Assembly: GCF_014595975.1 (NCBI RefSeq)
Contig: NZ_JABWGQ010000015.1
Location: 1-64,000, forward strand
DNA from: Sphingopyxis sp. LK2115
GTDB taxonomy: Bacteria > Pseudomonadota > Alphaproteobacteria > Sphingomonadales > Sphingomonadaceae
DNA length: 64,000 nt
Reading direction: 5' to 3'
This document shows, piece after piece, positions 1-8,028 of this stretch (position 1 is its first letter; each line of letters opens with the position of its first letter). A model generated the notes under the pieces. It did not search any database, was not told where the DNA came from, and worked only from the letters and a program-made list of their open reading frames with translations. The position numbers and the translations under genes were made by a program.

Positions 1-149
1 TTCCTGTGGAAGCGGGCGGTTCCTGTTTGGTGCCGGCAGCCGCGCACGAAAAGGGGTTAATGATCGCCGCGCCCCTTGCGATTCCGCCCCGGCTTGCGAT
101 ATTCCGCATGATGATGCTTCCCGCTTCGATCCCTCTTGCCGTCCGCGCC

Positions 150-476
150 ATGGCGGACAAGGACGACGACGCTACGGGCACCCCCGGCGTCGGCATCGCC
201 ACGCGCACGCGCGCCAAGCCCAAAAAGCCGTCGATGTACAAGGTGCTGTTGCTCAACGACGATTATACGCCGATGGAGTTCGTCGTGATGGTGCTGCAAC
301 GCTTTTTCAACATGGACATCGAACGCGCGACGCAGGTGATGCTGCACGTCCACCAGCAGGGCGTCGGCGTGTGCGGCGTCTTCAGCTATGAGGTCGCCGA
401 AACCAAGGTCAATCAGGTGATGGACGCCGCGCGGCAGAACCAGCACCCGCTGCAATGCACGCTGGAAAAGGCCTGA
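150..476 (+). CDS. clpS: ATP-dependent Clp protease adaptor ClpS
   Basis: ClpS delivers N-degron substrates to the ClpAP protease in the cytoplasm. The protein has a short flexible N-terminus rich in D, T and K, then the ClpS core: [21 protein letters not shown] (binding-pocket NDDYTPM), a helix with VMLHVHQQG, and [15 protein letters not shown]. About 108 aa from this start, normal for the family. The start is uncertain. The ATG at 150 gives the family-like N-terminus but has no clear ribosome site. An in-frame ATG at 60 follows AAAAGGGG and would add 30 residues. No clpA lies next to it inside the window. Confidence 0.93.
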   Translation: MADKDDDATGTPGVGIATRTRAKPKKPSMYKVLLLNDDYTPMEFVVMVLQRFFNMDIERATQVMLHVHQQGVGVCGVFSYEVAETKVNQVMDAARQNQHPLQCTLEKA

Positions 477-491
477 TCGACGGCCAATCGG

Positions 492-1022
492 TCATTTCCG
501 CGAAGCCGGATGCGCCGATGTCGAAACATGCCGTCGGCCGCGCGCCGCCTGCTCGGCACTGAGCGCCGGCGAGGGCTCGCCTTTCAAATCGCCATAGCGT
601 AACACCTCTCCGCAGCCGGGGCAGACCGGCGATGTGCCGACATCGGCGCCGCACGCACGGTGGACGTAACGGATCGCCGGACCGCCGCCCGTCTCGCCGT
701 CGCGATAGGCCCAGCGCTCGGCCCAGCCGCGCATCGCATAGAGCACACCGAACAGATCCTTGCCCTTGTCGGTCAGCCGATATTCGTGGCGCAGCGGACG
801 GTCCTGATAGGGCTGGCGCGCCACCACCCCTTCATCCTCCAGCATCCTGAGGCGCGCGGACACCAGCTGCGGCCCCAGCCGCGTGTTCGCCGCGATCGCC
901 TCGAACCGCCGCCGCCCGAAAAACAGCTCGCGCAGGATCAGCAACACCGCGCGGTCGCCGAGAATCTCGGCCGAGCGCCCGACAGGGCAGAATGTGTCCG
1001 ACAGATCGGCGCGTTTCGGCAC
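492..1022 (-). CDS. HxlR-family winged-helix transcriptional regulator with C-terminal Cys cluster
   Basis: Predicted one-component regulator. The HxlR core is clear: CPVGRSAEILGDRAVLLILRELFFG, then RRRFEAIAA, LVSARLRMLEDEGVVAR and YRLTDKGKDL. The region after the winged helix has HRAC followed by CPGC, which looks like a small zinc knuckle. A GTG start at 1022 is chosen because AAGGGGA lies just upstream; the ATG at 1061 sits inside a dyad repeat and lacks a ribosome site. It is transcribed away from the SDR/isomerase pair across a 184-bp gap containing a perfect 8-bp-arm dyad (1163-1179), so it is the likely regulator of that pair. The ligand is unknown. Confidence 0.85.
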   Translation of the reverse strand: MPKRADLSDTFCPVGRSAEILGDRAVLLILRELFFGRRRFEAIAANTRLGPQLVSARLRMLEDEGVVARQPYQDRPLRHEYRLTDKGKDLFGVLYAMRGWAERWAYRDGETGGGPAIRYVHRACGADVGTSPVCPGCGEVLRYGDLKGEPSPALSAEQAARGRRHVSTSAHPASRK

Positions 1023-1037
1023 AATTGTCCCCTTATC

Positions 1038-1111
1038 GTCATTGCAAGCACAGCGAAGCAACGCAGCGCGGATTACGCAACTTTTGACTGCTTCGCTGCG
1101 CTCGCAATGAC
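1038..1111. repeat. Intergenic dyad repeat, GTCATTGC family
   Basis: Two inverted arms of about 23 bp, GTCATTGCAAGCACAGCGAAGCA and its near complement ending GCTCGCAATGAC, flank a short centre. The same arm type recurs as a half-copy near 52071-52101. It separates the HxlR gene from the SDR promoter. Confidence 0.7.
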
Positions 1112-1162
1112 AAGGCTTCCTGTCGCCGCACGACGATCAGCCCCGATGAAAAACCGCTTGCT

Positions 1163-1179
1163 ACTATGATTATCATAGT
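1163..1179. promoter_or_regulatory. Perfect dyad, probable HxlR operator
   Basis: ACTATGAT-T-ATCATAGT has 8-bp perfect arms around one centre base. It lies 27 bp before the SDR start and inside the spacer of a weak promoter-like pair (TTGCTA at 1158-1163 and TACTAT at 1180-1185). Its placement between divergent regulator and target suggests a repressor site. The assignment to HxlR is inference. Confidence 0.55.
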
Positions 1180-1206
1180 TACTATCGCAGGCAAGAGGAG
1201 AATCGC

Positions 1207-1932
1207 ATGTCCGCAGCCGTCATCATCGGAGCCGGGGACGCCACCGGCGGCGCTATCGCGCGCGCCTTTGCCGCCGAAGGGTTTACCGCCTGCGTCAACC
1301 GCCGGACACGCAACGCCGACGCGCTCGAAGCCCTGGCGCAATCGATCCGCGACGCCGGGCACCGCGCGCGCGCCTTTCCCGCCGATGCACGCGACGAAGC
1401 GGCGATGATCCGGCTGTTCGACACGGTCGAGGCCGAAGTCGGACCCGTCGAGGTCGCGGTGTTCAACATCGGCGCCAACGTCAATTTCCCGATCGCCGAA
1501 ACGACGCTGCGCGTTTACACAAAGGTGTGGGAAATGGCGTGCCTCGGCGGTTTCCTGATGGGCCGCGAAGCCGCCAAACGCATGACGCCGCGCGGCCGCG
1601 GCACGATCCTGTTCACCGGGGCGACCGCATCCTTGCGCGGCGGAGCGGGCTATGCCGCCTTTTCGGGCGCCAAAGGCGCGCTTCGGATGCTCGCGCAGTC
1701 GATGGCGCGCGAGCTGGGGCCGCGGGGCATCCACGTCGCGCACATCGTCATCGACGGGGCGATCGACACCGACTTCATCAAGGGCCGCCACCCCGATTTC
1801 GACAGGGCAAAGGCGCAGGATCTGATCCTGAACCCGGCGGCGATCGCCGCCAATTATGTGATGCTCCACAAGCAGCCCAAAAGCGCGTGGACGCACGAAC
1901 TCGATCTTCGCCCATGGGGAGAAACATGGTGA
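1207..1932 (+). CDS. SDR-family protein with Phe in place of the catalytic Tyr
   Basis: Short-chain dehydrogenase/reductase fold of 241 aa. The cofactor loop is IIGAGDATGGAIA near residues 6-18 rather than the classical TGxxxGIG. NIG at 88-90 stands for the NAG motif, and TGATAS at 138-142 supplies the catalytic Ser. The YxxxK position reads FSGAK: Phe152 replaces Tyr while Lys156 is kept, and Tyr149 lies three residues earlier. RELGPRGIHVAHIVIDGAIDT matches a recognised divergent SDR subgroup. The last 7 nt overlap the isomerase gene (ATGGTGA), so the two are translationally coupled. Substrate and whether it is redox active are unknown. GAGGAG precedes the ATG. Confidence 0.85.
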   Translation: MSAAVIIGAGDATGGAIARAFAAEGFTACVNRRTRNADALEALAQSIRDAGHRARAFPADARDEAAMIRLFDTVEAEVGPVEVAVFNIGANVNFPIAETTLRVYTKVWEMACLGGFLMGREAAKRMTPRGRGTILFTGATASLRGGAGYAAFSGAKGALRMLAQSMARELGPRGIHVAHIVIDGAIDTDFIKGRHPDFDRAKAQDLILNPAAIAANYVMLHKQPKSAWTHELDLRPWGETW

Positions 1933-2531
1933 GCAGGACCCTTGAACTCATTTTCGATTTCGGCAGCCCCAACGCCTATCTGGCGATGAAGGCGCTCCCC
2001 GACATGCTCGACCGCACGGACGCCGACCTCGTCATCACCCCCTGCCTGCTCGGCGGCATCTTCAAGGCGACGGGCAACAAGGCGCCGATGGTGCAATATG
2101 CGGGCGCGCCCGCGAAACTCGCCTATGAAAATCTCGAAATGCGGCGTTTCATCGAACGCCATCGCCTGACGCGCTTTCGCCTGAACCCGTATTTCCCCGT
2201 GAATACGCTGACGATCATGCGCGGCGCGATCGTCGCCGAGGATGAAGGCAATCTCGACGATTATGTCGACGCGGTGAACCGCGCGATGTGGGAGGAAGGC
2301 CTGAAGATGGACGATGCCGACGTCATCGCGGCCTTCCTCTCGGCCAATGGTTTCGATGGCCCCGCGTTGCTCGCGCGCACGCAGGAACCGGACATCAAGG
2401 CAAAGCTCGCCGCCAACACCCAAGCCGCGGTCGCGCGCGGCGTGTTCGGCATCCCGACCTTCTTTGTCGGCGGCGAGATGTTTTTCGGCAAGGACCGGCT
2501 GGGCCAGGTCGAGGAGGCCTTGCTCGGTTGA
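1926..2531 (+). CDS. 2-hydroxychromene-2-carboxylate isomerase-like DsbA/GST-kappa family protein
   Basis: About 201 aa with the DsbA-like thioredoxin fold of the HCCA isomerase family: LELIFDFGSPNAYLAMKAL at the N-terminus (Ser in FGSP is the usual glutathione-contacting position), a central helical insert, then GVFGIPTFFVGGEMFFGKDRL, the cis-Pro segment at the C-terminus. Characterised relatives isomerise 2-hydroxychromene-2-carboxylate in naphthalene breakdown using glutathione. No other aromatic-degradation genes are nearby, so the substrate is open. The start overlaps the SDR stop by 7 nt, indicating one operon. Confidence 0.85.
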   Translation: MVSRTLELIFDFGSPNAYLAMKALPDMLDRTDADLVITPCLLGGIFKATGNKAPMVQYAGAPAKLAYENLEMRRFIERHRLTRFRLNPYFPVNTLTIMRGAIVAEDEGNLDDYVDAVNRAMWEEGLKMDDADVIAAFLSANGFDGPALLARTQEPDIKAKLAANTQAAVARGVFGIPTFFVGGEMFFGKDRLGQVEEALLG

Positions 2532-2933
2532 CGATGGGCCAGGCGACGGCGGAATTAGCTGAGGCTTCGGGACATTCCCTTCTTTCCGTTCGCATCGAGC
2601 GACGTCGCCTGCTGCGCGACGCGAAGATCCGTCTTGATCGTCGGCAAGGTTGGACGCGCGGCGAGGACTTGCATCCCTCGCATGGCGCTTCGTCAGCCCG
2701 ATGGCTGACGTGCTACGGCCGCAAGCTTCACCGTGTCACGCGCGTCCTTTGCGTCCTGTAGCACCGCGCCGGATCATTCTCAATTCCTGCCCATCGAGGC
2801 GGGGGTCAGGGCGTTGCCGCGCCGCTCGTCCCCATGCTGTCATATCCGCAACCGGTCGAAACCGGGCACCGCGTCGGGCGCCCCAACCACCGCACCCGCT
2901 TGCACGCCCCCGCGCATCGGCTAAAGACGCCCG
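2532..2933. other. Intergenic region, no gene recognised
   Basis: About 400 bp between the isomerase gene and murA. Several open frames cross it, but none has a recognisable protein or a ribosome site. A half-copy of a CGTTCGCATCGAGCGA-type repeat lies near 2588-2608. The murA promoter should be here, but no convincing -35/-10 pair is visible. Confidence 0.5.
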
Positions 2934-4217
2934 ATGGATCAAATCGTCATTCGCGGCGGCCAGCGACTCAAGGGCCGTATTCCGATCAGCGGCGCCAAGA
3001 ACGCTGCGCTCACGCTGCTGCCCTGCGCGCTGCTCACCGACGAACCGCTTACCTTGCGTAACCTGCCGCGGCTCGCCGACGTAGACGGCTTCGGGCATCT
3101 GCTCAACCAGCTCGGCTGTTCGACGACGATCGAGGGCTCGCGGCCCGAAGATTTCGGCCGTGTGATGACCGCGCGCGCGACGACGCTGACCTCCACCGTC
3201 GCCCCCTATGACATCGTGCGCAAGATGCGCGCCTCGATCCTCGTGCTCGGCCCGCTGCTTGCCCGCGCGGGCGAAGCGACCGTCTCGCTGCCCGGCGGCT
3301 GCGCGATCGGAAACCGCCCGATCGACCTGCATCTGAAAGCGCTCGAAGCCTTTGGCGCGGAGATCGAACTCGCCTCGGGCTATGTGAAGGCCGTTGCCCC
3401 CGGCGGGCGCCTCGCGGGCGGCAAGTTCACCTTTCCCGTCGTGTCGGTCGGCGCGACCGAAAATGCCGTGATGGCGGCGGTGCTTGCCAAGGGCACCTGC
3501 GTGCTCGAAAATGCGGCGCGCGAGCCCGAGATCGTCGACCTTTGCAACTGCCTCGTCGCGATGGGCGCGCATATCGAGGGCATCGGCACCGAAACGCTGA
3601 CGATCGAAGGCACCCAACGCCTGCACGGCGCGACCTATCGCGTGATGGCCGACCGGATCGAGGCCGGCAGCTATGCCTGCGCTGCCGTGATTACCGAGGG
3701 CGATGTCGAACTGGTCGGCGCAAAGGCGAGCGAGATGGAAGCGACGCTGGCCGCGCTGCGCGAAACGGGCGCAACCGTCGAAGACACCAAGGGCGGCATC
3801 CGCGTCGCCATGTCGGGCCGCGCGCAGCCGGTGACGCTGTCGACCGCCCCCTACCCCGGCTTCGCGACCGACATGCAGGCGCAGTTCATGGCGATGGCAA
3901 CGCTCGGCACCGGCGCGTCGCTGTTCACCGAAACCATCTTCGAGAATCGCTATATGCACGTTCCCGAACTCGCGCGCATGGGCTGCGACATTCAGGTCAA
4001 GGGCCGCACCGCGGTGGTGCGCGGGGTCGACCGGCTGATCGGTGCGCCGGTGATGGCGACCGACCTGCGCGCGTCGATGAGCCTGATCATCGCCGGCCTA
4101 GCCGCCGAGGGGCAGACGGAGGTCAACCGTGTCTATCACCTCGACCGCGGTTATGAGCGGCTGGAAGAAAAGCTCCAGGCCGTCGGCGCCGATATCGAAC
4201 GGATCAGCGCGGGGTAG
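2934..4217 (+). CDS. murA: UDP-N-acetylglucosamine 1-carboxyvinyltransferase
   Basis: First committed step of peptidoglycan synthesis: transfers enolpyruvate from PEP to UDP-GlcNAc in the cytoplasm. 427 aa, close to E. coli MurA (419). Visible signatures: ISGAKNAAL near residue 18, [15 protein letters not shown] near 119-133 with Cys123 at the position of E. coli Cys115 (the fosfomycin target), and DRIEAGSYA and FATDMQAQ in the second half. The Cys is kept, so the enzyme itself should be fosfomycin-sensitive. The 3' end overlaps the convergent transporter gene by 14 bp. Confidence 0.98.
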   Translation: MDQIVIRGGQRLKGRIPISGAKNAALTLLPCALLTDEPLTLRNLPRLADVDGFGHLLNQLGCSTTIEGSRPEDFGRVMTARATTLTSTVAPYDIVRKMRASILVLGPLLARAGEATVSLPGGCAIGNRPIDLHLKALEAFGAEIELASGYVKAVAPGGRLAGGKFTFPVVSVGATENAVMAAVLAKGTCVLENAAREPEIVDLCNCLVAMGAHIEGIGTETLTIEGTQRLHGATYRVMADRIEAGSYACAAVITEGDVELVGAKASEMEATLAALRETGATVEDTKGGIRVAMSGRAQPVTLSTAPYPGFATDMQAQFMAMATLGTGASLFTETIFENRYMHVPELARMGCDIQVKGRTAVVRGVDRLIGAPVMATDLRASMSLIIAGLAAEGQTEVNRVYHLDRGYERLEEKLQAVGADIERISAG

Positions 4218-5178
4218 CGCCCGAATCGGAATCGACGGGCAAGGAGACCATATTGCCGCTGACCGACGGACGATCGGGACGCCGGGCGACCGCGATCACC
4301 AGCCCGATCAGCGCAACGATGCCGCCCGCGACCGACAGCATCGCCCAGCGATAATCCTCGAACGCCGTCGAAAAGCCCATCGCGATGATCGGGATGAGCA
4401 CGCTCGACCACGCCGCCTGCCCCGGCCCGACCGCGCGGATGATGTTGAAATAGAGGGGAAAGGTCACCGCGCTGGCGATGACGCCCAGATAGAGGACGCC
4501 GCCCAGATACACCAATGTCGGTTCGACCACCGGCGGGCCGGTGGTGATCCACGCATAGGCGCCGTCGGCGAGCGCGCCGAACAGCATCGCCCAGCCGATC
4601 ATCACGACCATTGATTGCGCGCGCGCGATCGTCGTGCCCTGCATCACATTGGCGATGGAGGCGCTCATCACGCCAGCGAGCGTCAGCGCCGTGCCCAGCA
4701 GCACCTCGCCCGCGCCGAGCGCCGCAACGCGATATTCGTGCAGGATCATCAAACCCACGCCAATGATCGCGATCCCCGCGCCGAGCAGGAAGCGGCCCTC
4801 CAGCGGTGTCTTGAGGAAAGCGCGTCCCATCAACGTATTGGGAACGATCAGCAGCGCGAACAGCACCGCGACAAGGCCCGACGTGATATACTGCTCTGCC
4901 CGGTAGACGAAGTTGAAGTTCAGGGCGAATTGCGCAACGCCAAGTGCCGCGGCGAAAAGCATCGCACGCTTATCGAGCCGAAGCCGCTCGCCGCGGATGA
5001 ACGCAAAGGCGAACATCGCCGCGGCGGCGATGGCGAAGCGATAGGTCACCGACCAGCTGGGCGGCACGACGCCGAGCTGTCCCTTGATGACGATCCACGT
5101 CGACCCCCAGATCAGCGTCACCAGAAGGAAGGGCAACAGGACGCGCGGGCTGAGCAGCGTCGTCGGCGCAGCGCTCAC
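4204..5178 (-). CDS. EamA/DMT-family transporter, ten-helix
   Basis: Inner-membrane drug/metabolite transporter of 324 aa with two EamA repeats of five hydrophobic helices each. [15 protein letters not shown] near residue 22 and [11 protein letters not shown] are typical of repeat 1; [23 protein letters not shown] and [16 protein letters not shown] mark repeat 2. Its ATG overlaps the stop of the upstream threonine aldolase gene as ATGA, so it is translated with that enzyme. The pairing suggests export or uptake of an amino acid or a related metabolite. The substrate cannot be read from sequence. Confidence 0.88.
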   Translation of the reverse strand: MSAAPTTLLSPRVLLPFLLVTLIWGSTWIVIKGQLGVVPPSWSVTYRFAIAAAAMFAFAFIRGERLRLDKRAMLFAAALGVAQFALNFNFVYRAEQYITSGLVAVLFALLIVPNTLMGRAFLKTPLEGRFLLGAGIAIIGVGLMILHEYRVAALGAGEVLLGTALTLAGVMSASIANVMQGTTIARAQSMVVMIGWAMLFGALADGAYAWITTGPPVVEPTLVYLGGVLYLGVIASAVTFPLYFNIIRAVGPGQAAWSSVLIPIIAMGFSTAFEDYRWAMLSVAGGIVALIGLVIAVARRPDRPSVSGNMVSLPVDSDSGATPR

Positions 5179-6185
5179 AGCGCACCGATCGCGGCGGCGA
5201 GCGGCGCCACCGCTTCGGCGTCCTGGTCCCAGCTGACGACAAGGCGCGCCGCGCCCTCGCCCCAGTCATAAAAGTCGAACCCCGCGCTGCGCAGCCGCGC
5301 CGCCTCGTCGGCGGTCAGACGCACGAACAGCTCATTGGCCTCGACCGGATACAGGAGGCGGCTGCCGCATGCGGCGGCGAGTTTCGCCGCACCCGCATTG
5401 GCGGCGCGCGCATTGGCAAGCCACAGATCATCCTTCAGCATCGCGCGAATCTGCGCCGCGACGAAGCGCCCCTTGCTCAGCAGATGGCCGCCGCGCTTCT
5501 TCAGTTCGCGCACGCCCGCGCCGCCGCTGCCGCCGAAAAAAACGATCGCTTCGGCCATCATCGCGCCGTTCTTGGTAAAACCGAACGACAGCGCATCGAC
5601 CCCGGCGCGCCAGGTGACGTCGGCGGGTGCGCAGCCCAGGAAGGCAACGGCATTGGCGAAACGCGCGCCGTCCATGTGCAGCTTCAACCCCTTGCGTTTG
5701 GCGATTTCGCTGATCTCGCCGATTTCCTGCGGCCGCCACGCCAGGCCATATTCGGTTGCATTGGTGATGCTGACCGCGGCGGGCTGAACCTGATGCACGT
5801 CCTGGCGGATGCCCGCGATCCGCGCCTTCAGCGCCGCCGTGTCGATTTTCGCACCGCGGCCGGGGAGCGGCATCAGCTTCGCACCGCCCGAATAAAAGGT
5901 CGGCGCGCCGCATTCATCGACCTCGATATGCGCTTCCTCGTAACAGAGTATGCCCTGCCACGGCCGCACGAAATGCGCGAGGATGATACTGTTCGCCGCG
6001 GTTCCGGTCGACACCCAGACAACCTCGCAATCGGTTTCGAACAGATCGGAAAAGGCCGCATCGAGCGACTGGCTGAGCATGTCGCCGTCATAGGCGGTGT
6101 CGACATGGTTGGCGGCAACGAGCGCGTCCATCACGGCGGGATGGACGGTGGCGGCATTGTCCGAAAAGAAGCGCGTCGCAGTCAT
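5175..6185 (-). CDS. ltaE: Low-specificity L-threonine aldolase-like PLP enzyme
   Basis: PLP fold-type I enzyme expected to split threonine or allo-threonine into glycine and acetaldehyde. 336 aa. FFSDNAATVHPAVMDAL opens the protein; STGTAANSIIL binds the cofactor phosphate region; HMDGARFANAVAFLG carries the Asp/Arg pair; SFGFTKNGAMMAEA holds the Schiff-base Lys. TPAM at the N-terminus of E. coli LtaE is replaced by a SDNAATVHP version common in alphaproteobacteria. Beta-hydroxyaspartate or phenylserine activity is possible. It is coupled by ATGA to the downstream DMT transporter. Confidence 0.88.
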   Translation of the reverse strand: MTATRFFSDNAATVHPAVMDALVAANHVDTAYDGDMLSQSLDAAFSDLFETDCEVVWVSTGTAANSIILAHFVRPWQGILCYEEAHIEVDECGAPTFYSGGAKLMPLPGRGAKIDTAALKARIAGIRQDVHQVQPAAVSITNATEYGLAWRPQEIGEISEIAKRKGLKLHMDGARFANAVAFLGCAPADVTWRAGVDALSFGFTKNGAMMAEAIVFFGGSGGAGVRELKKRGGHLLSKGRFVAAQIRAMLKDDLWLANARAANAGAAKLAAACGSRLLYPVEANELFVRLTADEAARLRSAGFDFYDWGEGAARLVVSWDQDAEAVAPLAAAIGAL

Positions 6186-6234
6186 GCGCCGCGCCTTAGC
6201 GCAGGACGATGCCGCTTGCTAACGCTTCCTTTCG

Positions 6235-6456
6235 TCAATCATCATCGTGCTTTGGGATGACTGGGCGCCGCCATCCACCATCGACGCGATAAAGCATCTT
6301 GCCAAGCGAGCGCGAACGCCGGGTCAGGTAACGGCCAGGGCCGATCCAGCGTCGCCGGACGCCATAGCCATCGGCGATCAGCACCCGGCGCGGAAAGACG
6401 ACATAACATGGCCGCCAGTCCTGATCATCATTTCGTGGGGCTTGGGTATCGGACAT
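6235..6456 (-). CDS. Small basic hypothetical protein, 73 aa
   Basis: Not recognised. The start at 6456 is supported by AGGGGA seven bases upstream; a longer frame to 6501 lacks a site. The product is short and Arg/Trp rich, with YVVFPRRVLIADGYGVRRRW and LTRRSRSLGKMLYRVDGGWRRP, and an acidic tail. No membrane helix or signal peptide is seen. The Arg-rich middle could bind nucleic acid, but that is a guess. It stands alone between ltaE and argG, on the same strand as both. Confidence 0.55.
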   Translation of the reverse strand: MSDTQAPRNDDQDWRPCYVVFPRRVLIADGYGVRRRWIGPGRYLTRRSRSLGKMLYRVDGGWRRPVIPKHDDD

Positions 6457-6647
6457 GGCACATCCCCTGAAACAGGACCACCCCTCCGATTTTTCTTTCA
6501 TTTTCGCTATATTTGGTTCGGGTATCGATAACGACGCGGCGCGACATTGTCAGCCCCGCCTACACTCAACGCGGCGTTCAGCCGCTGCGTTCCGTCACCG
6601 CTTTGATGGCCGGACGCGCCGAACTGAATGACCTCTGCCGCGCGCGC

Positions 6648-7865
6648 CTACCCGCCCTGTTTCGCGAGCAGTTTCAGCCGCAGCGCGTTGAGCTTGATAA
6701 AGCCGGCCGCGTCCTTCTGGTCATAGGCGCCGGCATCATCCTCGAAGGTCACATGGCGCTCGCTGTAAAGGCTGAACGGCGACCTGCGGCCGACGACATT
6801 TGCATTGCCCTTGTAGAGTTTCAGCCGCACCGTGCCGGTGACATTCGCCTGGCTGTGGTCGATCGCGGCCTGCAACATCTCGCGCTCGGGCGCGAACCAG
6901 AACCCGTTGTAGATGAGCTCGGCATATTTGGGCATCAGCTCGTCTTTCAGGTGCGCGGCGCCGCGGTCGAGCGTGATGCTTTCAATGCCGCGATGCGCGC
7001 GCGCGTAAATCTCGCCACCCGGCGTCTCGTACATGCCGCGCGACTTCATGCCGACGAAGCGATTTTCGACAAGGTCGAGCCGGCCGATGCCATGCTTGCG
7101 GCCAAGATCGTTCAATGCGGCCAGCAGCGTCGCGGGCGACATCGCCTGCCCGTTCAGCGCGACGCCGTCGCCGCGCTCGAAATCGATCGTGATATATTCG
7201 GGCGTGTCGGGCGCGTCCTCCGGGTTCACCGTACGCGAATAGACATAGTCGGGGGTTTCCTCCCACGGGTCTTCGAGCACCTTGCCTTCCGACGAGGTGT
7301 GGAGGAGGTTGGCGTCGGTGCTGAACGGGCTTTCGCCGCGCTTGTCCTTCGGCACCGGGATCTGGTTCTTTTCGGCAAAGTCGATCAGCGCGGTGCGGCT
7401 GGTCAGATCCCATTCGCGCCACGGCGCAATGACCTTGATGTCAGGGTTGAGCGCATAGGCCGAAAGTTCGAAGCGCACCTGGTCGTTGCCCTTGCCCGTC
7501 GCACCGTGCGCGACCGCGTCGGCGCCGGTTTCCCTCGCAATTTCGACCAGCCGTTTCGAAATGAGCGGGCGCGCGATGGACGTGCCAAGCAGGTAATCGC
7601 CCTCGTAACGCGCATTGGCACGCATCATCGGGAAAACGAAGTCGCGGACGAACTCCTCGCGCAGGTCGTCGATATAGATATGTTCCGGCTTGATCCCCAT
7701 CAGTTCGGCCTTGGCGCGCGCCGGCTCCAGCTCCTCGCCCTGCCCCAGGTCGGCGGTAAAGGTCACGACCTCGCAACCATAGGTGACCTGCAGCCATTTC
7801 AGGATGACGCTCGTGTCGAGACCGCCCGAATAGGCAAGGACGACGCGCTTGATGGAATCGGACAT
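6648..7865 (-). CDS. argG: Argininosuccinate synthase
   Basis: ATP-dependent joining of citrulline and aspartate, the penultimate step of arginine synthesis. 405 aa, the usual bacterial length. The ATP-pyrophosphatase P-loop SGGLDTSV is at residues 13-20; further signatures are [40 protein letters not shown] and [10 protein letters not shown]. It is monocistronic in this window, divergent from the S46 peptidase gene across about 160 bp. No argH or other arg gene is adjacent. Confidence 0.98.
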   Translation of the reverse strand: MSDSIKRVVLAYSGGLDTSVILKWLQVTYGCEVVTFTADLGQGEELEPARAKAELMGIKPEHIYIDDLREEFVRDFVFPMMRANARYEGDYLLGTSIARPLISKRLVEIARETGADAVAHGATGKGNDQVRFELSAYALNPDIKVIAPWREWDLTSRTALIDFAEKNQIPVPKDKRGESPFSTDANLLHTSSEGKVLEDPWEETPDYVYSRTVNPEDAPDTPEYITIDFERGDGVALNGQAMSPATLLAALNDLGRKHGIGRLDLVENRFVGMKSRGMYETPGGEIYARAHRGIESITLDRGAAHLKDELMPKYAELIYNGFWFAPEREMLQAAIDHSQANVTGTVRLKLYKGNANVVGRRSPFSLYSERHVTFEDDAGAYDQKDAAGFIKLNALRLKLLAKQGG

Positions 7866-7987
7866 GGCTGCACCTTGAACGAGGGGATGACGCGGGCGCG
7901 GCTAGCAGGGCGACGCTTTACGCGCAACCGGCGCTTTCGCGTCCGATGCAGCGCACGATATTCGCTTGGCGCTCCGCTCCGCCCTCG

Positions 7988-8007
7988 TTAGTGTCAAACG
8001 ATACTAA
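7988..8007. promoter_or_regulatory. Dyad upstream of the S46 peptidase gene
   Basis: TTAGTGTC-AAAC-GATACTAA has 8-bp arms with one mismatch. It lies 21 bp before the peptidase start. The core TCAAACGA and flanking TAGT also occur in the dyad at 20008-20025 before the cystathionine gamma-synthase-like gene. It could be an operator for a common regulator. Confidence 0.45.
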
Positions 8008-8028
8008 ATCTCATCAATGGGGAGTTTT

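Noticed and set aside
2650..2933. Small genes before murA
   Set aside because: Frames lack ribosome sites and overlap each other; no recognisable product.
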